Shown here one piece after another: positions 25,616-33,073 of a stretch of DNA of 64,000 nt (its first letter is position 1; each line of letters begins with the position of its first letter). Under the pieces are notes generated by a model. It was given only the letters and a program-made list of their open reading frames with translations. It searched no databases and was not told the origin of the DNA. The stretch comes from Pseudomonadales bacterium (GTDB lineage Bacteria; Pseudomonadota; Gammaproteobacteria; Pseudomonadales; Porticoccaceae), in contig JACKOF010000001.1 of NCBI GenBank assembly GCA_024234435.1, positions 62,001 through 126,000 of the forward strand. Direction: 5' to 3'. The position numbers and the translations under genes were made by a program.

Positions 25616-27348
25616 TATTGAGTCCACGCTTTGATCTTGTTGACAATTTCGCCCGGGCGAATAGTAATGGGGCCTGCCCGGCGCAGGCTGTTTATTTCAC
25701 CAGGTAGTTCGTAGTGGGCTTTGAGGAAGCTGAAAAATTGACCGGAGTGGGTTTGCTCAACGACTGTGATCCTTTCCACGCCTCGCAGTATTTCAGCCAT
25801 TTTTTCCGGCTGAGCTGGCAGTATCAGACGTACCGCAATCAGCCGGACTTTGATCCCCTCTTGTCGTAAACGACAGGCAGCTTCGCGTGCAGCGCCAGTC
25901 GTAGATCCCCAGGTAATGATTGCTGTATCACCTTCGCCCTCTATATCAGCCCAATAGTTGCCATAGTCGAAACTGGTGAGTTTTCGCAGACGTTTGTCCA
26001 TCTGTTCTGCGTGGTGTTCGTTTTTGGTCGAAGGTGTTCCGACTGGACTGTGCTCCAGGCCATCTGCGGTGTATTGGCCGCCGGGGGTGCCGGGTATGGC
26101 CATTGCAGAAACGCCGCTATCCGTTATGGCGTAGCGTTTGTAGTCGCACGGCTCCCCGGAGTTGTTCAATACCAGTCGCTGGGTGTTAAAGCTAATATCT
26201 GTAGGGCGGTGTATTGCGGCTTTGGACTGGCCCATAAATTGATCAGACAGTACGATAGCTGCGGTTTGCAAGGACTCTGCCAGATGGACAGACCACTGTG
26301 TGGTTAAAAGGCAGTCGTCGACTGACGTTGGTGCCAGTACCAGATGTGGCGCATCGCCGTGCAGTCCGTAAACGGCTATATTCAGGTCGCTTTGTTCCGA
26401 TTTTGTAGGCAATCCGGTGGAGGGGCCACCGCGCATAACATCCACGACGACGACGGGCACTTCAGCGGCCACAGCGAGTCCTAGGCTCTCTGTCATCAGC
26501 GCCAGGCCAGGGCCAGAAGTCGCTGTCATGGAGGGCACTCCCCCGAAGGAGCCGCCAATCGCCATGTTGATCGAGGCCAGTTCATCCTCAACCTGTATTA
26601 ATGATCCTCCCAGCTTGGGTAGCGCAGGTGACATCCATTCTAAAACTTCAGTGGCAGGGGTTATTGGGTAGGCGGCGACGAAGCGAATGCCGCCTTTCAT
26701 TGCCCCCCATCCGGTGGCTTCGTTTCCCGAAATAACCAGTCGCTCGCCCTGTGCCGGTTGCGGAAATTCGGCTCTGGTAATTGTGGGAAGTTTGCGGGCA
26801 AGTGTCCGTCCAGCTTCAACAGCTTGCAGGCAGCTTTCAATGGTCTCCGGTCCCTTTTTTCTCAGCTTCTCTGTTATTGTTCTTGATAGTGTTGCTTCAG
26901 GAAGTGAGATCAAGCTTGCCAGGATACCGAGCGCAACCATGTTGGGCCGACCATTTTTTGTTTCAGTGGCGGAGCTGGCAATAGGTAGTTGTAGAATCTG
27001 TGCGCCCGACTGCGCCATAACGTCTGGTACATCACCCGCATGGCTGTCACAAATTATCCAGCTGTCTGTTGTCAGGGGGATTTCGGATGCAAAGCGCTCA
27101 ATGTTCAGCCAGTCGATAGCAAGAAAAACTTTAAAGTAATCATCCGGACTGGAAGATGGCTCTGCCGTTAATCGCACCATTGCAGCGGATTCCCCGCCAC
27201 GGATTTGAGGGCCCAAAGTTCGTGTAAATGTGCCAAACCAGCCTAGTTTTGCCGCTGCATTGAATAGCAGGTTGCCGACAGTTAATGCACCTGCACCGCC
27301 GCTCCCTGCGACGGCAACAGACACTGAATTAACGAAAGTTTCTGTCAT
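25615..27348 (-). CDS. korA: 2-oxoacid:ferredoxin oxidoreductase, fused gamma-alpha subunit
   Basis: 577 residues, a fusion. Residues 1-185 are the gamma domain (VAGSGGAGALTVGNLL, RTLGPQIRGGESAAMVRL). From about 215 comes the alpha domain (GGIRFVAAYPITPATEVLEW, EDELASINMAIGGSFGG, TATSGPGLALMTE, DVMRGGPSTGLPTKSEQSDL), and the C-terminus has the pyrimidine-binding transketolase-like fold. This is the KorA-type layout of 2-oxoglutarate:ferredoxin oxidoreductases, although other 2-oxoacids cannot be excluded. It lies 77 nt after the ferredoxin gene on the same strand, downstream of an FNR box. Confidence 0.88.
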   Translation of the reverse strand: MTETFVNSVSVAVAGSGGAGALTVGNLLFNAAAKLGWFGTFTRTLGPQIRGGESAAMVRLTAEPSSSPDDYFKVFLAIDWLNIERFASEIPLTTDSWIICDSHAGDVPDVMAQSGAQILQLPIASSATETKNGRPNMVALGILASLISLPEATLSRTITEKLRKKGPETIESCLQAVEAGRTLARKLPTITRAEFPQPAQGERLVISGNEATGWGAMKGGIRFVAAYPITPATEVLEWMSPALPKLGGSLIQVEDELASINMAIGGSFGGVPSMTATSGPGLALMTESLGLAVAAEVPVVVVDVMRGGPSTGLPTKSEQSDLNIAVYGLHGDAPHLVLAPTSVDDCLLTTQWSVHLAESLQTAAIVLSDQFMGQSKAAIHRPTDISFNTQRLVLNNSGEPCDYKRYAITDSGVSAMAIPGTPGGQYTADGLEHSPVGTPSTKNEHHAEQMDKRLRKLTSFDYGNYWADIEGEGDTAIITWGSTTGAAREAACRLRQEGIKVRLIAVRLILPAQPEKMAEILRGVERITVVEQTHSGQFFSFLKAHYELPGEINSLRRAGPITIRPGEIVNKIKAWTQ

Positions 27349-27425
27349 AAGAAGAATACCTTTGTTGGGCTGCTTTTGTTCGATATGGTTGTCAAAAGCT
27401 CCTCAACTTTTATTGGTGGCCTGTT

Positions 27426-27665
27426 TTAGTGGAGAGAATTATATTTTTCCTGTAATTCCTCTTCCGATTCTCGCCATTCGGGGTCCGGAATAATGCAGTC
27501 GGCGAGACACTCCAGTATGCATTGGGGTTCTTCTTTCGCGCCTATGCATTCTGAACACTTCATCGGGTCAATTTTGTAAATATCGCCCTCAGTAATAGCC
27601 TCGTTAGGGCAGACATCTATACAGGCGTCGCAACCGGTGCAATCATCAGTAATCATTAAAGCCAT
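27426..27665 (-). CDS. 2[4Fe-4S] ferredoxin (Allochromatium/YfhL type)
   Basis: 79 residues from ATG 27665 (SD GAGGAAGAAG). The first cluster motif is Cys9-x2-Cys12-x2-Cys15-x3-Cys19-Pro. The second has the long insertion of the Allochromatium-type ferredoxins, Cys37-x2-Cys40-x8-Cys49-x3-Cys53, with an extra Cys57, and an acidic C-terminal helix follows. These low-potential ferredoxins are the electron donors of benzoyl-CoA reductase in Thauera. Placed directly upstream of korAB, it is the obvious electron acceptor for that enzyme. Confidence 0.92.
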   Translation of the reverse strand: MALMITDDCTGCDACIDVCPNEAITEGDIYKIDPMKCSECIGAKEEPQCILECLADCIIPDPEWRESEEELQEKYNSLH

Positions 27666-27746
27666 GTCTTCTTCCTCTTGATTCGTTGTCGTTAATCTCT
27701 CGATTGTCGGTCGGCTCACAGCGGCTGACATCAACGATGTTTTCGC

Positions 27747-28076
27747 TCAACTTTTACGAACATGAACAGTTCCCCAGCGTCTGTTACTTGCGGTAAGGCC
27801 ATCGAAACAGAGGGTGCAGTCCTCGTCGAGAGCGTCTGTGTCCGAGTAGACAATCTTTACTTCGTAGCCGATGTCACGATAAGTGTTGGCTATTTCCGAG
27901 AGCCTGGGCTCGTCGATAGTGCTTCTGGCGATCCAGCCTTCGGCTTGCAGCGCATTGTTTCTATCTGAATTAGCTTCTCTGGCGGTTGCCGGGTTGCTGC
28001 TGCAAGGGCTTGAGCAGGGTGCGCCGCAGCCGAAAGACAGGCTCAGCTCGTTGAGCGGTATCTTTGTTTCAGCCAT
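27747..28076 (-). CDS. Small Cys-rich protein of unknown function
   Basis: 109 residues that I cannot assign. The N-terminal part has Cys17-x3-Cys21-x3-Cys25 in a Ser/Pro-rich stretch (CGAPCSSPC). The C-terminal part (about 48-107) has a WIARSTIDEPRLSEIANTYR segment, a GYEV strand and Cys87-x2-Cys90. The ATG at 28076 has an excellent GGAGGT 5 nt upstream, so it is clearly translated. It is the first gene of the FNR-box-led kor operon. The five cysteines suggest a metal or Fe-S cluster; a maturation, electron-transfer or regulatory role is a guess. Confidence 0.7.
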   Translation of the reverse strand: MAETKIPLNELSLSFGCGAPCSSPCSSNPATAREANSDRNNALQAEGWIARSTIDEPRLSEIANTYRDIGYEVKIVYSDTDALDEDCTLCFDGLTASNRRWGTVHVRKS

Positions 28077-28274
28077 GGTTACCTCCGTGGAGCTGTGGTA
28101 TTGAGGTGCTAATCATCGTCGCTTTCCGCCGTTGACTTTCTGTGGCGCTAGCCTGTTCACAGAACTGACCTCGCCTAGATATGAGTCCAACTCATTTTAA
28201 AGATAATCCTTTTGTTGCAAATTGGGCAACAAGCACAGAGATAAATTTGGTGAAACTGCTTGTTTTGTGTTTTT

Positions 28275-28294
28275 TTGTTGATTTTGATCAACAA
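28275..28294. promoter_or_regulatory. FNR/Anr-type box upstream of the kor operon
   Basis: TTGAT-TTTG-ATCAA (28278-28291) is an exact match to the FNR/Anr/CRP-family consensus TTGAT-N4-ATCAA, and the symmetry extends to 8-bp arms (28275-28294). It lies about 210 nt upstream of the Cys-rich protein's ATG (minus strand) and past the 3' end of the NnrS-like gene, so it most likely controls the kor operon. The rest of 28077-28444 shows an AT-rich stretch with possible -10 elements (TTATCTTTAAAAT on the minus strand near 28197-28210) and no gene. Confidence 0.75.
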
Positions 28295-28444
28295 AATAGA
28301 GTGTTTTTTTCTGGAATAGGTGCAGTAACTCAGGGGTGATGATGTTTTTATGAGTTAGGCTCAGTTTTTGGTCCCGGCAACGATTCAATATCCGATGTGT
28401 GTGGGTTTTTCCTGTAGCAAAAGGGCGATTGCTTCGGTTGGTAG

Positions 28445-29800
28445 TTATTCGCTCTGGGTGTCTTGGCGGGAATCTGAATTTGATAGCCGCCGGTATTTCA
28501 GGCTGGCGCTGAAGAGGTTGAACGCCATCACGGAGAAGTGTGCCAGCCAGGCTGCCCCCGCTGCCGTGGTTAGTATCTCAGGGGAGGCGGGGATGGACAG
28601 GGTGAATAATTGGGCTGTAACAAGGAGGTAAAGTTGTGTTTTTGTTCTTTGTTCGGGGATGAACCCTTTCATGTGGGGAACGGATATTGCGGTTTCGCCG
28701 GCTATGGTGCGTTGTGTGTTGATTGCCTGTAAGTGAAACCACAGCAAAAAAGCAGTGATTTTGTATAACATGCCGACGATAACCGGGGTTACAAACGTTG
28801 TTGTGTATAAGATGGCGCAAAAAAACCTTACCTGTTCCGCCGCTAGGGGGTCTCTGGCGAGTGATGAAGTCCACCAGCAGGCCAGGGTTGCCAGTAAACC
28901 GATACAGGCGATGCGCCAGAATCGCTGATGGCTTTCGCCGATATTTCTGCGCCGATGGTGCTGGAGGTACAAAGTGACCGAGGCGAAGATGGTCAGGGCT
29001 GAAGATATTAGCAGGTCGATGACGAGCAAGGCATTTGAAGCAAAAAGTGGGTGGTTTGCAGTGAGTTCCTGATGCCATAAGTAGACGCCCATTCGCAGTA
29101 TTATCAGTGTAAAAAATACAGGGGCAAGCCAGCGGGTTACTGGTTTTGGGTAGGTGTTGGTGATCTGGAAGAGTGGGACCACCTGATAGGCAACGACGAT
29201 CATCAGCAAGGTAATCCATCCGAGAATCCCCCATGTTGCGTGAATGTCTGTGCCAAAAGGTCTTTTTAGGGGGGTATATCCAGTATGACCCAGCGCCAAG
29301 ATGACGCCCCAAGTGACAGTAATCAGTAGCGCTGTCAGCGCCAGCTTCATTCCGAGGATCGACGGGATTTTCGAAGTGGATCTCAGTAGTGCCAGTCCTG
29401 TTGCCGCTGCAAAAAAGACGGTGGCAGTTGCGAGTATCAGTGCGGCCGCCTGAAAAAGCAGAGGCAGCCCGAAGAGAAAGGCTGCTATCAGAAGGGTTAC
29501 GCCCAGCGTCCAGAGAGTGTAAGTGATCCACCCGGTTTGTTTTGGCCGGTTGATGGTGGCGCCCGCCAATACTGGCAGCATTTGCATTTGTGCTCCGAGC
29601 ATGGTGGTTGTCACAAAGCCCAGCAGCATGCAGTGTGTGAGCGCGAGCGTTTCTGGTGTCCAGCGTGAGTTGAATATGTTTTCTCCAGTCCAGAGCATTA
29701 TTATCGCTGAGGCGATTCCGAACAGGGGTGCTGACAGGAAAAAACGAAAGGGCGATGAAATCGGGGGGGCCTGCTGTAATGAAAGTCCTGTCAGTTTCAT
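28445..29800 (-). CDS. NnrS-like multi-pass membrane protein
   Basis: 451 residues with about 12 hydrophobic segments. The start FRFFLSAPLFGIASAIIMLW, followed by THCMLLGFVTTTMLGAQMQMLPVLAG and HATWGILGWITLLMIVVAYQVVPLFQ, resembles the NnrS and denitrification-associated haem/copper-type membrane proteins. Several conserved membrane His are seen. Such proteins accompany nitric oxide metabolism; the biochemical role is not settled. The start overlaps the DUF2249 gene stop by 4 nt, so hemerythrin, DUF2249 protein and this protein form one operon. Confidence 0.68.
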   Translation of the reverse strand: MKLTGLSLQQAPPISSPFRFFLSAPLFGIASAIIMLWTGENIFNSRWTPETLALTHCMLLGFVTTTMLGAQMQMLPVLAGATINRPKQTGWITYTLWTLGVTLLIAAFLFGLPLLFQAAALILATATVFFAAATGLALLRSTSKIPSILGMKLALTALLITVTWGVILALGHTGYTPLKRPFGTDIHATWGILGWITLLMIVVAYQVVPLFQITNTYPKPVTRWLAPVFFTLIILRMGVYLWHQELTANHPLFASNALLVIDLLISSALTIFASVTLYLQHHRRRNIGESHQRFWRIACIGLLATLACWWTSSLARDPLAAEQVRFFCAILYTTTFVTPVIVGMLYKITAFLLWFHLQAINTQRTIAGETAISVPHMKGFIPEQRTKTQLYLLVTAQLFTLSIPASPEILTTAAGAAWLAHFSVMAFNLFSASLKYRRLSNSDSRQDTQSE

Positions 29801-30108
29801 TTGTGATTGTCGCCTTTCAATATTGCGGCGATGTCATGCCGTGCCGCCTGTTGTGCGGCGCTGTCGTTTTCTCGCCACACAAAAACATGGATAAGGCCGC
29901 TATGGTTCTGAACTGTCTCTTCGATCATGCCGAGAGCCTCAAGCTCCGGGAAGAGCATGAAGGGCGTATGTGTGTGCAGGAAGTGCAGGTAATCGCCCGG
30001 ATTCAGTGCTGCCAGTATTTCAACCGCTCTGATGAAGGGTTCAGGGGGTTCCATCTTGCGCGCGTCCAGAAAGAGCGCGCGGTTTTTGTGTGTGTGGTCA
30101 GGAGGCAC
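29797..30108 (-). CDS. DUF2249-domain protein
   Basis: 103 residues with the DUF2249 pattern LFLDARKMEPPEPFIRAVEIL, LNPGDYLHFLHTHTPFMLFPEL and a C-terminal WREN strand. The family is a small alpha/beta (TusA-like) domain often found beside denitrification and hemerythrin genes. The GTG start (30108) overlaps the hemerythrin gene by 11 nt, and the end overlaps the membrane protein start. Function unknown; the setting suggests nitric-oxide or redox stress. Confidence 0.78.
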   Translation of the reverse strand: MPPDHTHKNRALFLDARKMEPPEPFIRAVEILAALNPGDYLHFLHTHTPFMLFPELEALGMIEETVQNHSGLIHVFVWRENDSAAQQAARHDIAAILKGDNHK

Positions 30109-30535
30109 GCTTCATTTGCTCGAGTACGTCGGCTGATTTTTCGGAAAACTGCTCGTCGCTCATGGGGTAGACGATGCCCTCTTCTTTCATGTTGTGTTGT
30201 TGCATGGTGATCAATAAGGTCTCGCTGGCCCCGAGAAAGTCATCTTTTGATTTTGAGTCAAGCGCTTGCTGCATTTGCTCGAACAGCTCTCTCATTTGGC
30301 CATGCTCCAGCCTCATAACCTGGGTTGGGCCCATAGTCATACCGGTTTTTTCCTCAAGTGCGGGAAAAAGGACGTTTTCCTCCATGAGGAAGTGGAGCTC
30401 CATCTCGTTGAGAAATTCTTTGGTTGCTCTCTTTGCCTCTTCCCAGTGTTCCTGGTTGGCCGCCTGCTCTGCAGCTGCAAACATGTTGTCGCAGTGGCGA
30501 TGGTTATCGGTCATAAAATCGCTGATTGAAGGCAT
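30098..30535 (-). CDS. Hemerythrin-like (HHE) di-iron protein
   Basis: 145-residue four-helix protein with hemerythrin-type ligands: DNHRHCDNMF (His12, His14), HFLMEENVLFPALE (about 48-61), LEHGQMRELFE and QQHNMKEEGIVYPM. Such proteins bind O2, NO or iron and take part in iron-sulfur repair and NO stress. First gene of the minus-strand operon with DUF2249 and the NnrS-like protein. The 372-nt gap upstream carries regulatory repeats and a degenerate FNR box. Confidence 0.85.
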   Translation of the reverse strand: MPSISDFMTDNHRHCDNMFAAAEQAANQEHWEEAKRATKEFLNEMELHFLMEENVLFPALEEKTGMTMGPTQVMRLEHGQMRELFEQMQQALDSKSKDDFLGASETLLITMQQHNMKEEGIVYPMSDEQFSEKSADVLEQMKRAS

Positions 30536-30740
30536 GTTTTTCTCCGCTGTTTGTCGCTAATAATCTTAAGTGAATTTTACAGTCTGTTGTTGCACTGCTT
30601 CCTGAATATTGCCTGTTAGTTCGTTCTTTCGACCAGCTTCTCTTGCAATTACTTACATAAATTGAGTTTCACTCACTCACTATTTATATCGTTATTCTAT
30701 TAATGCTAGAAATTTTTATATCAGGATTTGAGTAATTTAG

Positions 30741-30754
30741 ATGATATATATCAA
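30741..30754. promoter_or_regulatory. FNR-like box, one mismatch, in the hemerythrin/TetR divergent gap
   Basis: ATGAT-ATAT-ATCAA differs from TTGAT-N4-ATCAA at one base. It lies between the divergent hemerythrin (start 30535) and TetR (start 30908) genes and could act on either. A plausible TetR promoter, TTGACG (30803-30808) with TAATCT or TCTAAT about 16-18 nt on, is found downstream. Confidence 0.45.
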
Positions 30755-30759
30755 GAATA

Positions 30760-30799
30760 TTTCAGTTTTTTGGGTGGTAAGCTGGGTTTCAGTTTTTTG
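30760..30799. repeat. Two direct repeats upstream of the TetR gene
   Basis: TTTCAGTTTTTTG occurs at 30760-30772 and again at 30787-30799, 27 nt apart, and an inverted relative (CTGAAA) follows at 30831-30836. A TTGAT-N7-ATCAA inverted repeat (30874-30890) lies just before the TetR start. Any of these could be operators for the TetR protein. Confidence 0.4.
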
Positions 30800-30907
30800 A
30801 AGTTGACGAAAGTAGCGTGGTGTGTCTAATCTGAAACTGAGCAGCGCTCATATTAGAGCTTGAAAGTATTTATTTGATGACTTCAATCAATTTTTAAGGT
30901 TATTGAT

Positions 30908-31636
30908 GTGAAAAACGAACAACTGCCGGTACGGCGACCCAGGGTGGATCGTGAATTAAGAAGAAAGGAAATTGAATCCGCCGCACGGATTGTTTTCTGT
31001 GAAAGAGGCTTTGAGGCATCCATGGCGGAAATAGCGGTGTGTGCGGGAGTGGCTGAAGGAACCCTCTACACTTATTTCGAAAGTAAAAAGGATTTGTTGA
31101 TCAAGGTGCTGGAAAACTGGTACAGCGCCATTCTTCATGAGTTTGAGGAGCAATTGGAAGCAATTAGTGGCTCGCGCAGGAAGGTTTACTACATTATCTG
31201 GCGCCACCTGAAGTCGTTAAAGGATGACGCAGCGCTGGCTCGCTTAATGTACTTCGAGGTCCGGCACAGTAACGACTATTTCGGCAGCGCTATTTATGAG
31301 TTGAATCGAAAATATACCAATGTATTGGTGGAAGTTTGCGAAGAGGGAATAAAGCAGGGGGAGCTGCGCGCAAATATTCCGGTCAAGTATCTTCGTGATC
31401 TGGTCTTTGGAGGGATAGATCACTTGGTATCAGGTTATTTGTATAACAACAAGGACGTCAATATCGGTGTTGCGGCGGAAAGTATTGTATCGCTTATTTT
31501 TGACGGAATTGCCCAGGGAGACAGCGATATGTCGTCTCTGGGGGACTGTGTTCGGCGTCTCGAAGCAGTTACGGGTCAGATTGAAGGGGCTGCGTCCGGA
31601 AAAAAAGGTAAGGGATTCACAGTCATTGGCGATTAG
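30908..31636 (+). CDS. TetR/AcrR-family transcriptional regulator
   Basis: 242 residues. The N-terminal helix-turn-helix is clear (about 17-65): IESAARIVFCERGFEASMAE, IAVCAGVAEGTLYTYFESKKDLL. The remaining helical domain is the ligand-binding and dimer part. The GTG at 30908 has AAGG upstream. It stands 81 nt before the benzoyl-CoA reductase-like operon on the same strand, so it probably controls that operon, by analogy perhaps sensing an aromatic or acyl-CoA ligand. Confidence 0.88.
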   Translation: MKNEQLPVRRPRVDRELRRKEIESAARIVFCERGFEASMAEIAVCAGVAEGTLYTYFESKKDLLIKVLENWYSAILHEFEEQLEAISGSRRKVYYIIWRHLKSLKDDAALARLMYFEVRHSNDYFGSAIYELNRKYTNVLVEVCEEGIKQGELRANIPVKYLRDLVFGGIDHLVSGYLYNNKDVNIGVAAESIVSLIFDGIAQGDSDMSSLGDCVRRLEAVTGQIEGAASGKKGKGFTVIGD

Positions 31637-31717
31637 CCATGCAGCGGGAAGATTGCGGTTCAGCAATTTAAGCTTGAAAAGTAGCCAGTTAACAGGGTTT
31701 AGCGAGAGGGTAAAAAA

Positions 31718-33073
31718 GTGAGTGATGTCGGTGTTAAAGAGAGAGCACGGGATGTTCAGTCAGATTTTGATCAAGGGATAGTTGGTCGAGGTCAGCGGGA
31801 GGCGGCAAGGCTTACCAGAGAATGGTTTTCCTCGCTGGACAAGGCTGCTCGAGAGGATAAAAAGGCGGCTTATGTGTTCGTGATGGGAAGCATGAGCGAG
31901 GTGTTGCGTACATTTGACTTGCCCATTGTATTTCCCGAAGTGACTTCCTTGCAGTTGGCCGTTCGGGGGATGTCGGAGGAGTTGCTCAAAAAGTCGGAGG
32001 ACTACGGATATTCCCCCGATGTGTGCGGCTATGTTAAATCTGATGTGGCGCTGCATCTGAGTGGTGGGAACCACCCTATGGGCCGGATTCCGCAAGCCTG
32101 CCTTTCCATTGCCACCAATGCCTGTAATACCTATTTCAAGTGGGTGGAAGCCTGGGAGCGAATTTTTGATGCGCCGACGATAACGGTTGATGTGCCTTCA
32201 GAGCGAGCCAATGGCTGCAAAAGTATGCCGCAGGATATCGACTACCAGTTTGAAGTTGACTATGTCGCTGGACAGATCAAAGAACTCATTGCCCGGTGCG
32301 AACAGATAACCGGGAAAAAATTCGATATCGATAAATTTCGCGAGTTTCTCGCGCACTCCAATACCATGAACCTCTATTACAAAAAAGTATTGGATCTGAA
32401 TGCCAACACACCGGCGGTATTTAACCATTTGACGGATGGGTTAGCTTACCTCGGGATGGCTAATTGCTACAGAGGTTCCGCTGAAGGCGCTCAATACTTC
32501 AAAGAGCTCTATGAAGAAATGAGCTATCGGGTAGAGCATGGCATCGGCGCCATGACCCGTGTGGATGGAAAGCTTGTACCCCTTGAACAGAAATTCCGGC
32601 TGGGACTCAGGGGTGTTCCCTGCTATCCCATCATTCGTGAATTTGACGAAATGTTCTCAAAGTGGGGTGGCGTATTTGTGGCCTCCGGTTATTTAACCTG
32701 GGCTTCTGGTGGCATGTCCAGACCCTTTGAGTTTGACTTGAATAATCCGATTGAAAGTTTTGCCGAAGGCACTGTTCGCCAGGTTCGCGAAGTGCAGGGC
32801 GGCGTGATTTTCGACATGCCGGAAATTGAAAAAAGGAATTCGAGATTCAACCTTGATGGCGTCGTCTATCACGGTGTGAAAAGCTGTAGAACCGCTTCCT
32901 CCAGTCTGGCTGACCGGCGTTTCTGCTCCACCGGGGAAAAGGGCTTGCCAATACTGCTGATTGAGTCGGAGCTGGTTGACCCTCGTGCAGTCTCCAAGGC
33001 ACAGCTGAAGAACCGTGTTGACGCCTTCTTCGAAGGCTTGATTTCTCGCCAGCAAAAGGAGCAAGCAGTATGA
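31718..33073 (+). CDS. Benzoyl-CoA reductase-like subunit B (BcrB/BzdO type)
   Basis: 451 residues of the 2-hydroxyacyl-CoA dehydratase/benzoyl-CoA reductase D-component superfamily. The size matches BzdO/BcrB. Cysteines are spaced as in cluster-binding subunits: PDVCGYVKSD (about 103), ATNACNTYFKWVE (about 135) and an ADRRFCSTGEKGLP segment near the C-terminus. In class I reductases the B and C subunits hold the substrate and [4Fe-4S] clusters that reduce the aromatic ring. The GTG at 31718 has GAGAGGG 7 nt upstream. First of four overlapping or adjacent genes. Identity of the acyl-CoA substrate is not known. Confidence 0.8.
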   Translation: MSDVGVKERARDVQSDFDQGIVGRGQREAARLTREWFSSLDKAAREDKKAAYVFVMGSMSEVLRTFDLPIVFPEVTSLQLAVRGMSEELLKKSEDYGYSPDVCGYVKSDVALHLSGGNHPMGRIPQACLSIATNACNTYFKWVEAWERIFDAPTITVDVPSERANGCKSMPQDIDYQFEVDYVAGQIKELIARCEQITGKKFDIDKFREFLAHSNTMNLYYKKVLDLNANTPAVFNHLTDGLAYLGMANCYRGSAEGAQYFKELYEEMSYRVEHGIGAMTRVDGKLVPLEQKFRLGLRGVPCYPIIREFDEMFSKWGGVFVASGYLTWASGGMSRPFEFDLNNPIESFAEGTVRQVREVQGGVIFDMPEIEKRNSRFNLDGVVYHGVKSCRTASSSLADRRFCSTGEKGLPILLIESELVDPRAVSKAQLKNRVDAFFEGLISRQQKEQAV

